DNA from: Oscillospiraceae bacterium | Lineage (GTDB): Bacteria > Bacillota > Clostridia > Oscillospirales > Oscillospiraceae | DNA: 53,140 nucleotides | Reading direction: 5' to 3' | NCBI GenBank assembly: GCA_015068065.1 | Contig: SVLE01000001.1 | Coordinates: 67,428-120,567, forward strand | Shown here: piece after piece, positions 20,868 to 29,868 of the stretch | Layout of the letters: every line of letters begins with the position of its first letter | How positions within the stretch are numbered: the stretch's first letter is position 1 | Made by a program: the position numbers and the translations under genes | The notes under the pieces: model-generated | Databases searched by the model: none | What the model was told of the DNA's origin: nothing | Seen by the model: the letters and a program-made list of their open reading frames with translations, nothing else

Positions 20868-21197
<330 letters not shown>

Positions 21198-21224
21198 TTA
21201 GCACTTCGGACAAACGAGTGCTAA
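21198..21224 (-). promoter_or_regulatory. CIRCE operator (HrcA site)
   Basis: The inverted repeat TTAGCACTT-N9-GAGTGCTAA matches the CIRCE consensus with one mismatch, and the pairing extends two more bases (GG/CC) outward. It lies between the promoter and groES. HrcA repression of groESL is well established for this site. Confidence 0.95.
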
Positions 21225-21235
21225 CCACGAAAATG

Positions 21236-21264
21236 ATGATACCCTGTTTTATAGGAAAAATCAA
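21236..21264 (-). promoter_or_regulatory. groESL promoter
   Basis: On the minus strand TTGATT (21259-21264), 17 bases, TATCAT (21236-21241), 12 bases before CIRCE. The -35 lies in the tail of the lipid-kinase terminator. Confidence 0.7.
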
Positions 21265-21292
21265 CCCCCAAATTTGAAAAAGTGGGGGCTGA
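21258..21292 (-). terminator. terminator after the lipid kinase
   Basis: On the minus strand CCCCCA pairs with TGGGGG around an AT-rich loop, followed by TTGATTTTT. The stem is short but GC-rich. Confidence 0.55.
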
Positions 21293-21314
21293 AAGGAAAA
21301 TATTTACGGTGTGT

Positions 21315-22259
21315 TCACAAAACGGCTTTTTGAGCTGTGGGCGGAGTGCTAAATCCGACAGCATACGAGGCATGGGCGGGGTAAAAGAAGTTGATTTTTT
21401 TCTCCGAGAGGCGCACGGTAAAGGCGGTGTCCCGCATGACCTCTCCATCCACAACAGCGGTGATCTCCTCGTCGGAGCGGAAGGAGATGGACTGACCGTG
21501 GTAGGCAGTGACGAATTTGGGCAGGTCCTTATACCTGCCCTTGGCATACTTGCCCAGCAGGCCGGGAAGCTGATACAGGGACACTTTGTTAACATGGAGT
21601 ATATCCAGCACGCCGTCGTCGGGCATGGCTTCGGGCACGGGCATGAAGCCGCCGCCGTAGTACCGCCCATTGCATACGCACAGCAGGGCGGAGGGACCAT
21701 CCAGAACCTGTCTGCCCATTTCCACATGCAGAGGGCGGGAGATTCCCTTGAACAGCACATGCTCAAGAAGGGACAGCACATATGCGCCCATGCCGGACAC
21801 AAAGTGCCAGCCCTTGTAGCGATGCACGCCCGCACCGATGCGGGCATCCACACCGGCGCACACCATGTCGATACCCAGCTTGCCGTTGCAGTCAATCAGA
21901 TCAAAGGGGGTCTGGGGGCCAACGGCAAGAGACTCCAGATCGTAGAACTGTTCCCGGTAGTTCGCGCCGAAGATTTTGAGAAAATCATTTCCCGTTCCCT
22001 TGGGCACACAGGTAATAGCCGCGTTGTCAAAGCCGGCCGCCCCATTGACCACCTCGTTCAGCGTGCCGTCACCGCCGCAGGCGTAGATGCGCACTTCCTC
22101 GCCGGTTTGAGCGGCGGCCCGGGCGATGCGTTCGGCGTCTCCGGCTTCTTTGGTATAAATCACCTCATACTCAAAGGACAGGGTGGACAGAAGCTTGTCC
22201 AACGCCGCGGTGGAGGCCTTTTTGCCCGCGGCGGGGTTGATGATGAATAAATGTCGCAT
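21315..22259 (-). CDS. diacylglycerol kinase family lipid kinase (YegS/DgkB type)
   Basis: It phosphorylates diacylglycerol or a related membrane lipid with ATP. The 314-aa protein starts MRHLFIINPAAGKK (nucleotide-binding NPxxGK), has the signature YACGGDGTLNEVVNG (GGDGT motif, residues about 58-72) and VPKGTGNDFLKIFGA. In Gram-positives DgkB recycles diacylglycerol released during lipoteichoic acid synthesis; that role is an inference here. AGGAGG precedes the ATG, 21 bases after the methyltransferase, so both share a promoter. Confidence 0.93.
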   Translation of the reverse strand: MRHLFIINPAAGKKASTAALDKLLSTLSFEYEVIYTKEAGDAERIARAAAQTGEEVRIYACGGDGTLNEVVNGAAGFDNAAITCVPKGTGNDFLKIFGANYREQFYDLESLAVGPQTPFDLIDCNGKLGIDMVCAGVDARIGAGVHRYKGWHFVSGMGAYVLSLLEHVLFKGISRPLHVEMGRQVLDGPSALLCVCNGRYYGGGFMPVPEAMPDDGVLDILHVNKVSLYQLPGLLGKYAKGRYKDLPKFVTAYHGQSISFRSDEEITAVVDGEVMRDTAFTVRLSEKKINFFYPAHASYAVGFSTPPTAQKAVL

Positions 22260-22280
22260 AATAAACCTCCTGAAAGGAGT

Positions 22281-23396
22281 TTATAGATACATAAAAAGAT
22301 CGCACTTCAACATACCATTATAAAGTTTTCGCTTTTTGTCCGCCTGCTTGCCGAAGGTGCGCTCAAACTCCGTGTGGGAGGACAGCAGATACAGTTTCCA
22401 GCTGTCAGGGAATTTCTGATAGGCTTTGCCAAAGGCGCGGTACAGATCCTCGGCCTCCCGGCGTTCCATAATGCGCTCGCCGTAGGGCGGGTTGGTAACG
22501 ATGCGGCCATACAGGCCGCCCCAGTGGAAGCGGGTGGCGTCCGCGACCTCAAAGGAAACCAGATCATCCACCTCGGCCAGCCGGGCATTATGCCGGGCCA
22601 ACTCCACGGCGGCGGGGTCCAGATCGCCGCCCCAGATTTCATAGTTGCCGTCAAACTCCTTATCCATGGCTTCATCTGCCGCATCCAGCCACAGCTTGTT
22701 GTCCAGCCACGCCCACTTCTGGGCGGAGAAAGAGCGGTTTAGACCGGGAGCACGGTTTTTGGCGATGAGGGCGGCCTCGATGGGGATGGTGCCCGAGCCG
22801 CAGAAGGGGTCGCACAAGGGATCGCGGCCCTTATATCGGGACAGCATCACCATGGCGGCGGCCAACGTTTCCCGCAAGGGAGCCACGACGCCTTGAGCCC
22901 GGTAGCCGCGCTTGTGCAGACCCGCACCGCTGGTGTCCAGCATGAGGGTGACAGTGTCCTTCATAATAGAGAACTGGATCTGATAGAGCGGGCCGGTCTC
23001 GGGCAGGGTCTCCATACCGTACTTCTGGCCCAGTCGGGCGGCCACGGCCTTCTTCACGATGGCCTGACAGGCGGGGACGGCGTGCAGGGTAGAGTTCAGG
23101 CTGTGGCCCTTCACCGGGAACTGACCGTTTTTAGGGATAAACTGTTCCCAGGGCAGGGCGCGGGTGCCCTGAAACAATGCCTCAAAATCCCGGGCAGGGA
23201 AACTGCCCAGCACCACCAGAAGCCGCTCGCCGGTACGCAGATTCAGATTGATTCTGGGAATGTCCGCGGTCGTGCCGGAGCACACCACACGGCCATTTTC
23301 CGCCCGGACGTCGGCAAGGTCCAGACGGCGCAGTTCGTCGGCCACCAGTGATTCCAGACCGAACAGGGTGGGGACGGCAAATGAAAGCTGTGACAT
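22281..23396 (-). CDS. THUMP-domain class I SAM-dependent RNA methyltransferase (RlmL/YpsC type)
   Basis: It probably methylates N2 of a guanine in 23S rRNA. The 371-aa protein has an N-terminal ferredoxin-like/THUMP region (1-160) and a Rossmann methyltransferase domain with CDPFCGSGTIPIEAALIAKN (SAM site), IWGGDLDPAAVELAR, and the catalytic IVTNPPYGERI (NPPY motif of N-methyltransferases). The length matches the stand-alone Gram-positive YpsC form rather than the fused E. coli RlmL. It is the promoter-proximal gene of a two-gene minus-strand operon with the lipid kinase. Confidence 0.92.
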   Translation of the reverse strand: MSQLSFAVPTLFGLESLVADELRRLDLADVRAENGRVVCSGTTADIPRINLNLRTGERLLVVLGSFPARDFEALFQGTRALPWEQFIPKNGQFPVKGHSLNSTLHAVPACQAIVKKAVAARLGQKYGMETLPETGPLYQIQFSIMKDTVTLMLDTSGAGLHKRGYRAQGVVAPLRETLAAAMVMLSRYKGRDPLCDPFCGSGTIPIEAALIAKNRAPGLNRSFSAQKWAWLDNKLWLDAADEAMDKEFDGNYEIWGGDLDPAAVELARHNARLAEVDDLVSFEVADATRFHWGGLYGRIVTNPPYGERIMERREAEDLYRAFGKAYQKFPDSWKLYLLSSHTEFERTFGKQADKKRKLYNGMLKCDLFMYL

Positions 23397-23431
23397 GGGA
23401 TAACCTACTTTCGGGAAAGGATATTTTCTAC

Positions 23432-23460
23432 AGTATATCCGTTTTTTCGCTCCGGTGCAA
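23432..23460 (-). promoter_or_regulatory. promoter of the methyltransferase-lipid kinase operon
   Basis: On the minus strand TTGCAC (23455-23460), 17 bases, TATACT (23432-23437). Confidence 0.75.
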
Positions 23461-23532
23461 TGAATTTAAGCCTATTTCCCGGATGGAAACTTTAAGTTGC
23501 CGAAAAATTTCCCGCGCGCAAAATGAAGTTGG

Positions 23533-23561
23533 TAGACAAACGGGGGAAAATACGATATGCT
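23533..23561 (+). promoter_or_regulatory. promoter of the XRE-NfeD gene
   Basis: TAGACA (23533-23538), 17 bases, TATGCT (23556-23561), 35 bases before the ATG at 23596. Confidence 0.6.
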
Positions 23562-23595
23562 ACCATTAGAAACCGGCAGAAAGGAGGGAGCGGAG

Positions 23596-24432
23596 ATGTC
23601 CTTTGGAAGTCGACTGCAGGCCTTGCGCCACCGTCACGGAATTACCCAGGAGGCCTTTGCTCAGCAGTTGAATGTGTCACGGCAGGCGGTATCCAAGTGG
23701 GAGTCCTCCCGGGGCTATCCGGAGATGGAAAAGCTTCTGTATATCTGTAAGCACTATGAAGTGACCATGGATGAGCTGTTTGCTGATGAGGTTCCCGCCC
23801 CCAACGAACGAGGGGAACAGGAGGCACAGGAGGAACTGGCTGACGGCCCCACCCTGAAACGATCTTTGGGGAACTTCTTTACCAACTTGTCTCCCAGAGA
23901 TCAGTGGGTGTTCGGAACCTTTGTGAGCTCCGTGGTGCTGGTGCTGGTGTCCCTGTTCTTCCTGCTGTGTACAACAATGGCGAAAGGAGCAACGGATGGT
24001 ATGACGTTAAAAGTGGCGTGGCTGGCCCTGCTGATTTTGTTCAGTGTGGGAGAGGCTGTTACCGTGGGACTGACCAGCATATGGTTTGCGGTGGGTGCGC
24101 TGGGCGCACTGCTGTGCGCGCTGGCGGGCGGCGGAGTGTGGCTTCAGGTGGGCGTGTTTCTGGCACTGTCTGGGCTGGCGCTGGCGCTGGTACGGCCACT
24201 GGCAAAAAAGTTTCTGACGCCCGGCTATTCGGCTACCAACGCCGATCGGGTCATCGGGCAGGAGGCGGTGGTTACACAGGAAATTGACAACCTGCGCGGT
24301 CAGGGGCAGGTGAACATCGCCGGTCAGACCTGGACCGCCCGCAGCCAGGACGATGCAGTTATTCCCGAGGGAGAGCTGGTGCGGGTGCTGCGCATTGAGG
24401 GCGTGAAAGTGTTTGTTGCCCCAAAGGAGTAA
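23596..24432 (+). CDS. XRE HTH domain fused to NfeD-like membrane protein
   Basis: The 278-aa reading frame joins two families. Residues 1-60 are an XRE helix-turn-helix (ITQEAFAQQLNVSRQAVSKW); residues about 95-120 form a membrane helix; from about 136 on the sequence is a typical NfeD: membrane helices LALLILFSVGEAVTVGLTSI and AVGALGALLCALAGG, then the OB-fold GQEAVVTQEIDNLRGQGQV. NfeD partners with SPFH proteins, and one follows directly. Within the frame an AAAGGAG precedes the ATG at 24001, exactly where a normal NfeD would begin, so a separate NfeD product is possible. The ATG at 23596 has AAAGGAGGG upstream. Confidence 0.8.
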   Translation: MSFGSRLQALRHRHGITQEAFAQQLNVSRQAVSKWESSRGYPEMEKLLYICKHYEVTMDELFADEVPAPNERGEQEAQEELADGPTLKRSLGNFFTNLSPRDQWVFGTFVSSVVLVLVSLFFLLCTTMAKGATDGMTLKVAWLALLILFSVGEAVTVGLTSIWFAVGALGALLCALAGGGVWLQVGVFLALSGLALALVRPLAKKFLTPGYSATNADRVIGQEAVVTQEIDNLRGQGQVNIAGQTWTARSQDDAVIPEGELVRVLRIEGVKVFVAPKE

Positions 24433-24470
24433 ACAAAAAATTCGGATACAATTTTTATAGGAGGTAAATT

Positions 24471-25406
24471 ATGGGTTTCTTGATTCCTGTCATTCTGGTC
24501 ATTCTGGTTTTGGGCGTTATGGCCGCCAACATCCGCGTGGTGCAGCAGTCCCGGGCATTTGTAGTGGAGCGGTTGGGCGCGTTCCAGTCGGTGTGGAGCG
24601 TTGGCCTGCACTTCAAGATCCCTTTCCTTGAGAGAGTGGTCAAGAACGTGTCTTTGAAGGAGCAGGTGGTGGACTTTGCACCCCAGCCTGTTATCACCAA
24701 GGATAACGTTACCATGCAGATCGATACGGTGGTGTACTTCCAAATCACCGATCCCAAGCTGTATACCTATGGCGTGGAGCACCCCATGTCCGCCATCGAG
24801 AACCTGACCGCCACCACCCTGCGTAACATCATCGGTGATCTGGAGCTGGACCAGGCATTGACCAGCCGTGACCACATTAACACAAAGATGCGCGCCATTC
24901 TGGACGAGGCCACCGACCCCTGGGGCATCAAGGTCAACCGCGTGGAGCTCAAGAGCATCATCCCGCCCCGTGAGATTCAGGACGCCATGGAAAAGCAGAT
25001 GAAGGCCGAGCGTGAGCGCCGCGAGGCCATCCTGCAGGCCGAGGGCCAGAAGCAGTCTCAGATCCTGGTGGCCGAGGGCGAAAAGCAGTCTGCCATTCTC
25101 CGTGCCGATGCCGCCAAGCAGGCCAAGATCATGGAGGCGGAAGCCGAGAAGGCCGCCCGCATCATGGCCGCCGAGGCTGAGGCTGAGGCCATTATGAAGG
25201 TCCAGCAGGCCACCGCTGACGCCATCAAGCTGGTCAACGAGGCCAAGCCCGGCGAAGGCGTGATCAAGATCAAGGCTCTGGAGGCCTTCCAGGCTGCTGC
25301 CAACGGCAAGGCCACTAAAATCATCATCCCCAGCGAGCTGCAGGGTCTTGCGGGTCTTGCCAGCACCGCCAAGGCGGTCTTTGAGACCGAAGAGCCCAAA
25401 GCTTAA
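24471..25406 (+). CDS. SPFH/band 7 (stomatin-like) membrane protein
   Basis: This is a scaffold of membrane microdomains. The 311-aa protein has an N-terminal membrane helix (about 3-22, IPVILVILVLGVMAANI), the SPFH domain (about 23-175) with VQQSRAFVVERLGAFQSVW and NVTMQIDTVVYFQITDP, and a long Ala/Glu/Lys coiled coil (about 175-250) built from repeats like AEGEKQSAILRADAAKQAKI. It is paired with the NfeD-like gene 38 bases upstream, the standard operon. It is closer to QmcA/stomatin than to flotillin. Confidence 0.95.
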   Translation: MGFLIPVILVILVLGVMAANIRVVQQSRAFVVERLGAFQSVWSVGLHFKIPFLERVVKNVSLKEQVVDFAPQPVITKDNVTMQIDTVVYFQITDPKLYTYGVEHPMSAIENLTATTLRNIIGDLELDQALTSRDHINTKMRAILDEATDPWGIKVNRVELKSIIPPREIQDAMEKQMKAERERREAILQAEGQKQSQILVAEGEKQSAILRADAAKQAKIMEAEAEKAARIMAAEAEAEAIMKVQQATADAIKLVNEAKPGEGVIKIKALEAFQAAANGKATKIIIPSELQGLAGLASTAKAVFETEEPKA

Positions 25407-25414
25407 AAGGACAC

Positions 25415-25448
25415 AAAAATCGCCTGACCGCACGGTCAGGCGATTTTT
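25415..25448 (+). terminator. terminator of the NfeD-SPFH operon
   Basis: Perfect 15-bp arms (25415-25429 and 25434-25448) with a GCAC loop and an A-run/T-run flank. Confidence 0.93.
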
Positions 25449-25521
25449 TATGCCTGGTACAGATTTGATGTATTATGATTCCGTGGCTGATTTACATCCG
25501 GCTTGTGAAGGTGAAAAAGAA

Positions 25522-25546
25522 GTGGAGGCGGCCGGGCCGCCTCCAC
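25522..25546 (-). terminator. terminator of the thiolase gene
   Basis: Perfect 11-bp GC-rich arms with a 3-base loop; on the minus strand the tail is TTCTTTTT. Confidence 0.75.
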
Positions 25547-25560
25547 AAGTTTTTGCAGAA

Positions 25561-26754
25561 TTATACTTTCTCAATCACAGTGGCGCTGCCGAAGCCGCCG
25601 CCCACGCACAGGGTGGCCAGGCCGTACTTGGCATCGGGACGGCGCTGCAGCTCGTAGCACAGGGTGCCGATCAGACGGGCACCGGTCATGCCGGCGGGGT
25701 GACCCAGGGCGATGGCGCCGCCGTTGACGTTCAGCTTGGACTGGTCGATGCCCAGCTCCTTCACGCAGGCCACGGCCTGAGCGGCGAAGGCCTCGTTCAG
25801 CTCGATCAGATCCATCTGGTCGATGGTCATATCCAGCTGCTTGAGCACCTTGCGCACGGCGGGGATGGGGCCGATGCCCATGACACGGGGATCAACACCG
25901 GCGGTACTGTAGCCGATAAGCTTGGCCATGGGCTTCACGCCCAGCTCCTTGACCTTGCGGCCGCTCATCAGCAGCAACACGCAGGCGCCGTCATTACGGC
26001 CGCAGGCATTGCCTACGGTAACGGTGCCACCCTCCTTAAACACGGGCTTGAGCTGAGCCAGCTTCTCCGGCGAGGTCAGCCGGGGATGCTCGTCCTTGTC
26101 CACGGTGTACTCGGGAGTCTTTTTGGTGGCGGGGAAAGTGACGGGCACGATCTCGTCAAACTTACCGGCTTCGTAGGCCGCCTGATAGCGCACCTGGCTC
26201 TGATGGGCCAGGGCATCCTGCTCTTCCCGGGTGATGTTGTACTGCTCGGCCACGGTCTCGGCGGTGATTCCCATGCCGAAGCGGCCGTAAATGCTAGAGG
26301 GCTGGGCGCCTACCTGGCTTTCCGTGATGGAATCATAGACAGTCAGGTTGCCGGTGCCCGCGCCGTAGCGGATGTTGTTGGTGAAGAAGGGGGCGTTGCT
26401 CATGCTCTCCACACCGCCGGCGATCATGATATCGGCCATGCCAACCATGATCTTGTTCATGGCGTTCTGCACGGCGGACATGCCGGAGGAGCAGGCCTGC
26501 TGAATGGTGAAAGCGGTGACCTCGTAAGGGAAACCGGCCAGCAGGGCGGCGTGACGGGCCACGTTGTGGATGGCGGAGGAGGGACGGGTCTCACCCATGA
26601 TGATCTCATCCACCATATCGGGGGTGATATTGCCTCGCTTGACGATCTCCTTGAATACGATGGCAGACAGGTCGGCCACGGTCAGGGACTTCAAGGCGCC
26701 GCCCATCTTACCGATGGGGGTGCGGCATGCGGCTACTACATAAACGTCTTGCAT
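25561..26754 (-). CDS. thlA: acetyl-CoA C-acetyltransferase (thiolase), full-length copy
   Basis: It condenses two acetyl-CoA into acetoacetyl-CoA, or the reverse, at the entry to butyrate-type or short-chain CoA metabolism. The 397-aa protein has all catalytic elements: nucleophile Cys in [17 protein letters not shown] (near residue 88), the His in [20 protein letters not shown], and the second Cys in [15 protein letters not shown]. It stands alone, far from other acyl-CoA genes. Its 3' end is nearly identical to the remnant at 46398-46640, and the DNA upstream matches the flank of that remnant, so it is a duplicate of the operon gene there. Confidence 0.96.
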   Translation of the reverse strand: MQDVYVVAACRTPIGKMGGALKSLTVADLSAIVFKEIVKRGNITPDMVDEIIMGETRPSSAIHNVARHAALLAGFPYEVTAFTIQQACSSGMSAVQNAMNKIMVGMADIMIAGGVESMSNAPFFTNNIRYGAGTGNLTVYDSITESQVGAQPSSIYGRFGMGITAETVAEQYNITREEQDALAHQSQVRYQAAYEAGKFDEIVPVTFPATKKTPEYTVDKDEHPRLTSPEKLAQLKPVFKEGGTVTVGNACGRNDGACVLLLMSGRKVKELGVKPMAKLIGYSTAGVDPRVMGIGPIPAVRKVLKQLDMTIDQMDLIELNEAFAAQAVACVKELGIDQSKLNVNGGAIALGHPAGMTGARLIGTLCYELQRRPDAKYGLATLCVGGGFGSATVIEKV

Positions 26755-27075
26755 ATTGATTCTCTCCTTATAAGTGTATTTACAGCAAGGTTATTCATTT
26801 TCAATATAGCATTATGAATGCCGAAAAACAAACGCATAAATCAGGGCTGATACATTTATAAAATTAAATGATAAGCGAGTTTTTCTCAAATCCGCTCGAT
26901 GGGGGTGGACACGCCTAAGCAGGAGGGGAACAGGCCGTATCGGCCCTGAGTATTCTGCAGGGAGAGCGGCTTCCGCATGCGTTTGAAGCGGAGTTGGTGT
27001 TGCGAGGACCACTTGCAGTGCCTACCGCCAATTGGCCGCGTTTTTGAGAAAAGCATAATAGCTTCCGGAGCCGTT
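26755..27075 (-). pseudogene. decayed 3' end of a second thiolase gene plus spacer (duplicated segment)
   Basis: No gene is supported here. The stretch 26755-26890 aligns loosely with the 46641-46761 spacer (shared CTCCTTAT, GCATAAA, GCTG, CATTTATAAAA, TAAATGA). The stretch from about 26892 aligns with the 3' end of the thiolase at 46762-47958: the first 24 bases differ at 2 positions, followed by shared blocks up to about 26990, with indels. It is a decayed copy carried along when the thiolase was duplicated. Confidence 0.65.
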
Positions 27076-27081
27076 CCGTGC

Positions 27082-27087
27082 TATAAT
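27082..27087 (+). promoter_or_regulatory. -10 of the oxidoreductase promoter
   Basis: TATAAT with TG in the extended -10 position; the -35 (TAGCTT, 17 bases upstream) is poor. Confidence 0.55.
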
Positions 27088-27156
27088 GGGGACATCCGGA
27101 AGAAAATATAACACGCGGTGCTCCACAGGCGCTGTGTTCTGATAAGGAGATCGGTT

Positions 27157-28092
27157 ATGGAGCTTTGCTACGGTATCTTAAGTACATCTTCCATCGCACC
27201 CCGGTTTATTGCCGCGGTACGCGCCTGCGGCAAGGGGCGGATCGTGGCTGTATCTTCCCGCACCCTGGAAAAGGCGCAGGAAAAGGCCGCCGAATGGGAC
27301 ATCCCCACGGCGTACGGTTCCCACCCGGAACTGCTTCAGGACAAGACTGTGAACATCGTCTACATTTCCAACGTGAATACCGGGCACTATCCCTGGGCCA
27401 AAGCGGCGTTGCTTGCAGGCAAGCATGTGATATGCGAAAAACCGTGTACCACAACCCAAGCGCAAACGGAAGAGCTGTATGCGCTGGCGAAAAGGCAGGG
27501 GCTTTTCTTTATGGAGGCGCAGAAAATGCTGTTTTTGCCGGCGGTTCTGGAGGTCAGGGAGAGACTTGGGGATCTGGGGCGGATCACCATGATGGAACTG
27601 AGCCACAGCTTTCCTGCGGCCTACAACGGATGGATGTTTGACAAAGAAGCCGGAGGCGGGCCGCTTTTGAGCAGTGGCATTTACGCAGTACAGCTGATCA
27701 GCTGGCTGTTTGGCCGAATCACGGATATCCGTGGTACAGCAAGCAAACTGGACAGCGGTGTGGAGTGGCAGTACATCCTTACGGGGGAAACAGAAACCGG
27801 AGTTTTGTTTTCTGCCAAAAACAGCACCCGGGCAGTCTTGGATAATACCTGTCGGATTTTTGGTGAAAATGGGTTTATCGAGCTGCCAAACTACTGGAAA
27901 GCCAGAAAGGCCATCTTTTATATTGACGGCAAAACAGAAGTGCTGGAATATCCCTGTGAACACGAACTGGTCTACGAGGCGGCGCACATTGCCGATTGCC
28001 TGGAAAAAGGGCTGAAAAACAGTCCCGTAATCACCGAAGCACTCTCTTTGGAGGGCATCCGCGCCATTGAGAAAGTAAAGGCCAGTTGGTAA
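27157..28092 (+). CDS. Gfo/Idh/MocA family NAD(P)-dependent oxidoreductase
   Basis: This is a sugar- or inositol-type dehydrogenase of unknown substrate. The 311-aa protein has an N-terminal Rossmann domain (1-120) opening MELCYGILSTSSIAPRFIAA, then VNIVYISNVNTGHYPWAKAA and the family hallmark CEKPCTT with the catalytic Lys (near residue 93). The C-terminal alpha/beta domain contains GGGPLLSSGIYAVQLISWLFG. The ATG at 27157 follows AAGGAG by 7 bases; the upstream extension is not needed. It is transcribed alone, up to the hairpin at 28115-28144. Confidence 0.9.
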   Translation: MELCYGILSTSSIAPRFIAAVRACGKGRIVAVSSRTLEKAQEKAAEWDIPTAYGSHPELLQDKTVNIVYISNVNTGHYPWAKAALLAGKHVICEKPCTTTQAQTEELYALAKRQGLFFMEAQKMLFLPAVLEVRERLGDLGRITMMELSHSFPAAYNGWMFDKEAGGGPLLSSGIYAVQLISWLFGRITDIRGTASKLDSGVEWQYILTGETETGVLFSAKNSTRAVLDNTCRIFGENGFIELPNYWKARKAIFYIDGKTEVLEYPCEHELVYEAAHIADCLEKGLKNSPVITEALSLEGIRAIEKVKASW

Positions 28093-28114
28093 GGATACCT
28101 GGAATAATAAAAAG

Positions 28115-28144
28115 GAGCCTCACTATCCCGGAATAGTGAGGCTC
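28115..28144. terminator. terminator beside the left tRNA fragment
   Basis: Perfect 12-bp arms (28115-28126 and 28133-28144). On the minus strand it directly follows the tRNA-like 3' end and is followed by CCTTTTTATT, so it looks like an original tRNA terminator. It may also serve the oxidoreductase. Confidence 0.8.
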
Positions 28145-28150
28145 TCCTTA

Positions 28151-28195
28151 TGGTTGCGGAGGCAGGACTTGAACCTGCGACCTCCGGGTTATGAG
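28151..28195 (-). repeat. 3' half of a tRNA gene (left direct repeat, att-like)
   Basis: On the minus strand this reads from an anticodon-loop-like CTCATAA through the T arm (GCAGG TTCAAGT CCTGC) to an acceptor strand ending CCA. The 5' half of a tRNA is missing. The first 40-41 bases on the plus strand are identical to 44542-44582. Such 3'-half tRNA copies are typical scars of site-specific integration. Confidence 0.85.
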
Positions 28196-28329
28196 TTGCG
28201 GTCGAAGTTTCCGCTGGAGGCTTTCTGGCCATTTTCAAGCCTTTGCTCCCCGGCTGAGGATGGTCTTTAGCCTTTTTTTCACCGTTGTTCCAACAGTTAA
28301 ATTTCCTGTTCTGGGTCAAAAAGTGAGGC

Positions 28330-28372
28330 AAACCGCAAGGCTCAAGACTTTTCGCCTTGAGCCTTGCGGTTT
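28330..28372. terminator. terminator of the pilin-like operon
   Basis: Perfect 17-bp arms (28330-28346 and 28356-28372) with a 9-base loop; it lies 23 bases past the pilT stop on the minus strand. The rest of the 28196-28395 gap shows no gene. Confidence 0.85.
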
Positions 28373-28395
28373 TATGGTGGATATCCAATTTGCCC

Positions 28396-29454
28396 TCATC
28401 CCAAGCGCCGCAGCATCTGTTCAGGGTTGTCCGCATATTCCAGTGCCGTCTGTTGGCTGATTTGTCCGCTGTGGTACAGGCTCAGAATGGACTGATCCAT
28501 ACTAAGCATTCCCTCTTCCGCTCCGGAGGCAATGGCTCCGGCGATTTGATGATTTTTACAGTCTCGAATCATGCTGCGTATAGCGCTTGTCATATGCATA
28601 ATTTCAAAGGCGGGCACTCTGTCTCCGTTTACGCCGGGCAGCAGCTGCTGGGATACAATAGTATGCAGCACCGCACTGAGTTGGATACGGATCTGCCCCT
28701 GCTGGTCGGCAGGAAACGCATCGATCACACGATCAATCGTATTTACCGCACCCTTGGTGTGCAGAGTAGCCAGCAGCAGGTGACCGGTCTCCGCTGCCGT
28801 CATAGCGGTGCGGATCGTTTCCAAATCGCGCATTTCACCCAGTTGGATCACATCGGGTGCCTGCCGCAGACAGGCGCGCAGGGCTGACAGGTAGTCCTGG
28901 GTGTCTACCGCGATTTCCCGCTGGCTAACTATACTTTTCTGGTTGCGGTGGAGAAATTCGATGGGATCCTCCAGCGTGATGATGTGACAGGCTCGCTGAC
29001 AGTTGATTCGGTCGATGAGGCAGGCCTGGGTAGTGGATTTGCCGCAGCCGGCCGTTCCGGTGACCAGTACCATACCGTTGGTCAAGTTGGCAAGAGACAT
29101 GACTGACTCAGGGATGCCCAACTGCTTCCAGTCCGGAATGGAAAAGGCCACGACGCGAACCACTGCGGCACAGGACCCTCGCTGGCGGTAAGTGTTTACG
29201 CGAAAGCGGGCAAGTCCGGGTACGGAGAAAGAAAAATCATCGTCCCCGGAACTCAGATAATCAGCCATATCCCGCTGGGCCAGGTCATAGATCCCGAGGA
29301 TAAGGGCTTCTCCCTGCGCAGGCATGATTTTTTCGTCTCCAAGACAGAGCAATTGTCCATCCTGTTTGACACTCACCGGTGCACCGGGAACCACAAACAG
29401 ATCTGAGGCCCCCATCTGAACTGCGCGGGAAAGATATTCCATCAAAGCCGACAT
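28396..29454 (-). CDS. pilT: PilT-family type IV pilus ATPase
   Basis: This hexameric secretion ATPase normally powers pilus retraction. The 352-aa protein has an N-terminal PAS-like domain (1-100), Walker A GTAGCGKST at 133-141, the Asp box TLEDPIEFLHRN, Walker B APDVIQLGEMRD, the His box TGHLLLATLHT, and AIRSMIRDCK, a variant of the PilT AIRNLIRE retraction motif. It is the last gene of a seven-gene minus-strand operon. No PilB extension ATPase is in the window, so PilT may act on pili assembled by proteins encoded elsewhere. Confidence 0.93.
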   Translation of the reverse strand: MSALMEYLSRAVQMGASDLFVVPGAPVSVKQDGQLLCLGDEKIMPAQGEALILGIYDLAQRDMADYLSSGDDDFSFSVPGLARFRVNTYRQRGSCAAVVRVVAFSIPDWKQLGIPESVMSLANLTNGMVLVTGTAGCGKSTTQACLIDRINCQRACHIITLEDPIEFLHRNQKSIVSQREIAVDTQDYLSALRACLRQAPDVIQLGEMRDLETIRTAMTAAETGHLLLATLHTKGAVNTIDRVIDAFPADQQGQIRIQLSAVLHTIVSQQLLPGVNGDRVPAFEIMHMTSAIRSMIRDCKNHQIAGAIASGAEEGMLSMDQSILSLYHSGQISQQTALEYADNPEQMLRRLG

Positions 29455-29466
29455 GGCCGTCCCTCC

Positions 29467-29868
29467 TTATTTTCCGCCCCAGACCGTGATCCGGTCCTCG
29501 GCCTGCCAGATCCCGGCGGGCACCGTCTGCCAGCGCAGGATACGATAATCCGCACCCTGCACCGCTACCTCGACCGTTAACATCTGGGTGTCTCCCACAG
29601 CACAGCTGTACTGCAGGATCGAACCCTGACCTGTTACTCCCTCCGGCATTTCTCCCGAGCGCAGCGCAGCGAGGAGCTCCTCTGCCCGCCGGTCTGCGGC
29701 GTAATAATCCTGTACAGCCTGCTCCGCCCGATGCCCCAGCCGTGCCCCGGCCTGTGCGGTGGATACTGTCAGCAGGGCAAACACCGTCAGGCAGAGCACA
29801 CCGAAAATGGTCAGCAGGGAACTGAGGCCCACCACCGGGCTTCCACCTGTCCGGAAACGATCACCCAT
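29467..29868 (-). CDS. single-pass membrane protein of the pilin-like operon
   Basis: This is an unrecognised 133-aa protein. It has a short polar start (MGDRFRTGGSPVVG), one hydrophobic helix (SLLTIFGVLCLTVFALLTVS, about residues 16-36), a predicted helical stretch and a beta-rich C-terminal domain. The layout is that of a pseudopilin, but there is no Glu at position 5 of the helix and no standard prepilin peptidase site. It overlaps the preceding gene by 8 bases and ends 12 bases before pilT. A minor pilin-like subunit is the best guess. Confidence 0.65.
   Translation of the reverse strand: MGDRFRTGGSPVVGLSSLLTIFGVLCLTVFALLTVSTAQAGARLGHRAEQAVQDYYAADRRAEELLAALRSGEMPEGVTGQGSILQYSCAVGDTQMLTVEVAVQGADYRILRWQTVPAGIWQAEDRITVWGGK

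Noticed and set aside
28151-28195. Functional tRNA-Met gene
   Set aside because: Only the 3' half is present; no D arm or 5' acceptor strand can be found upstream on the minus strand.
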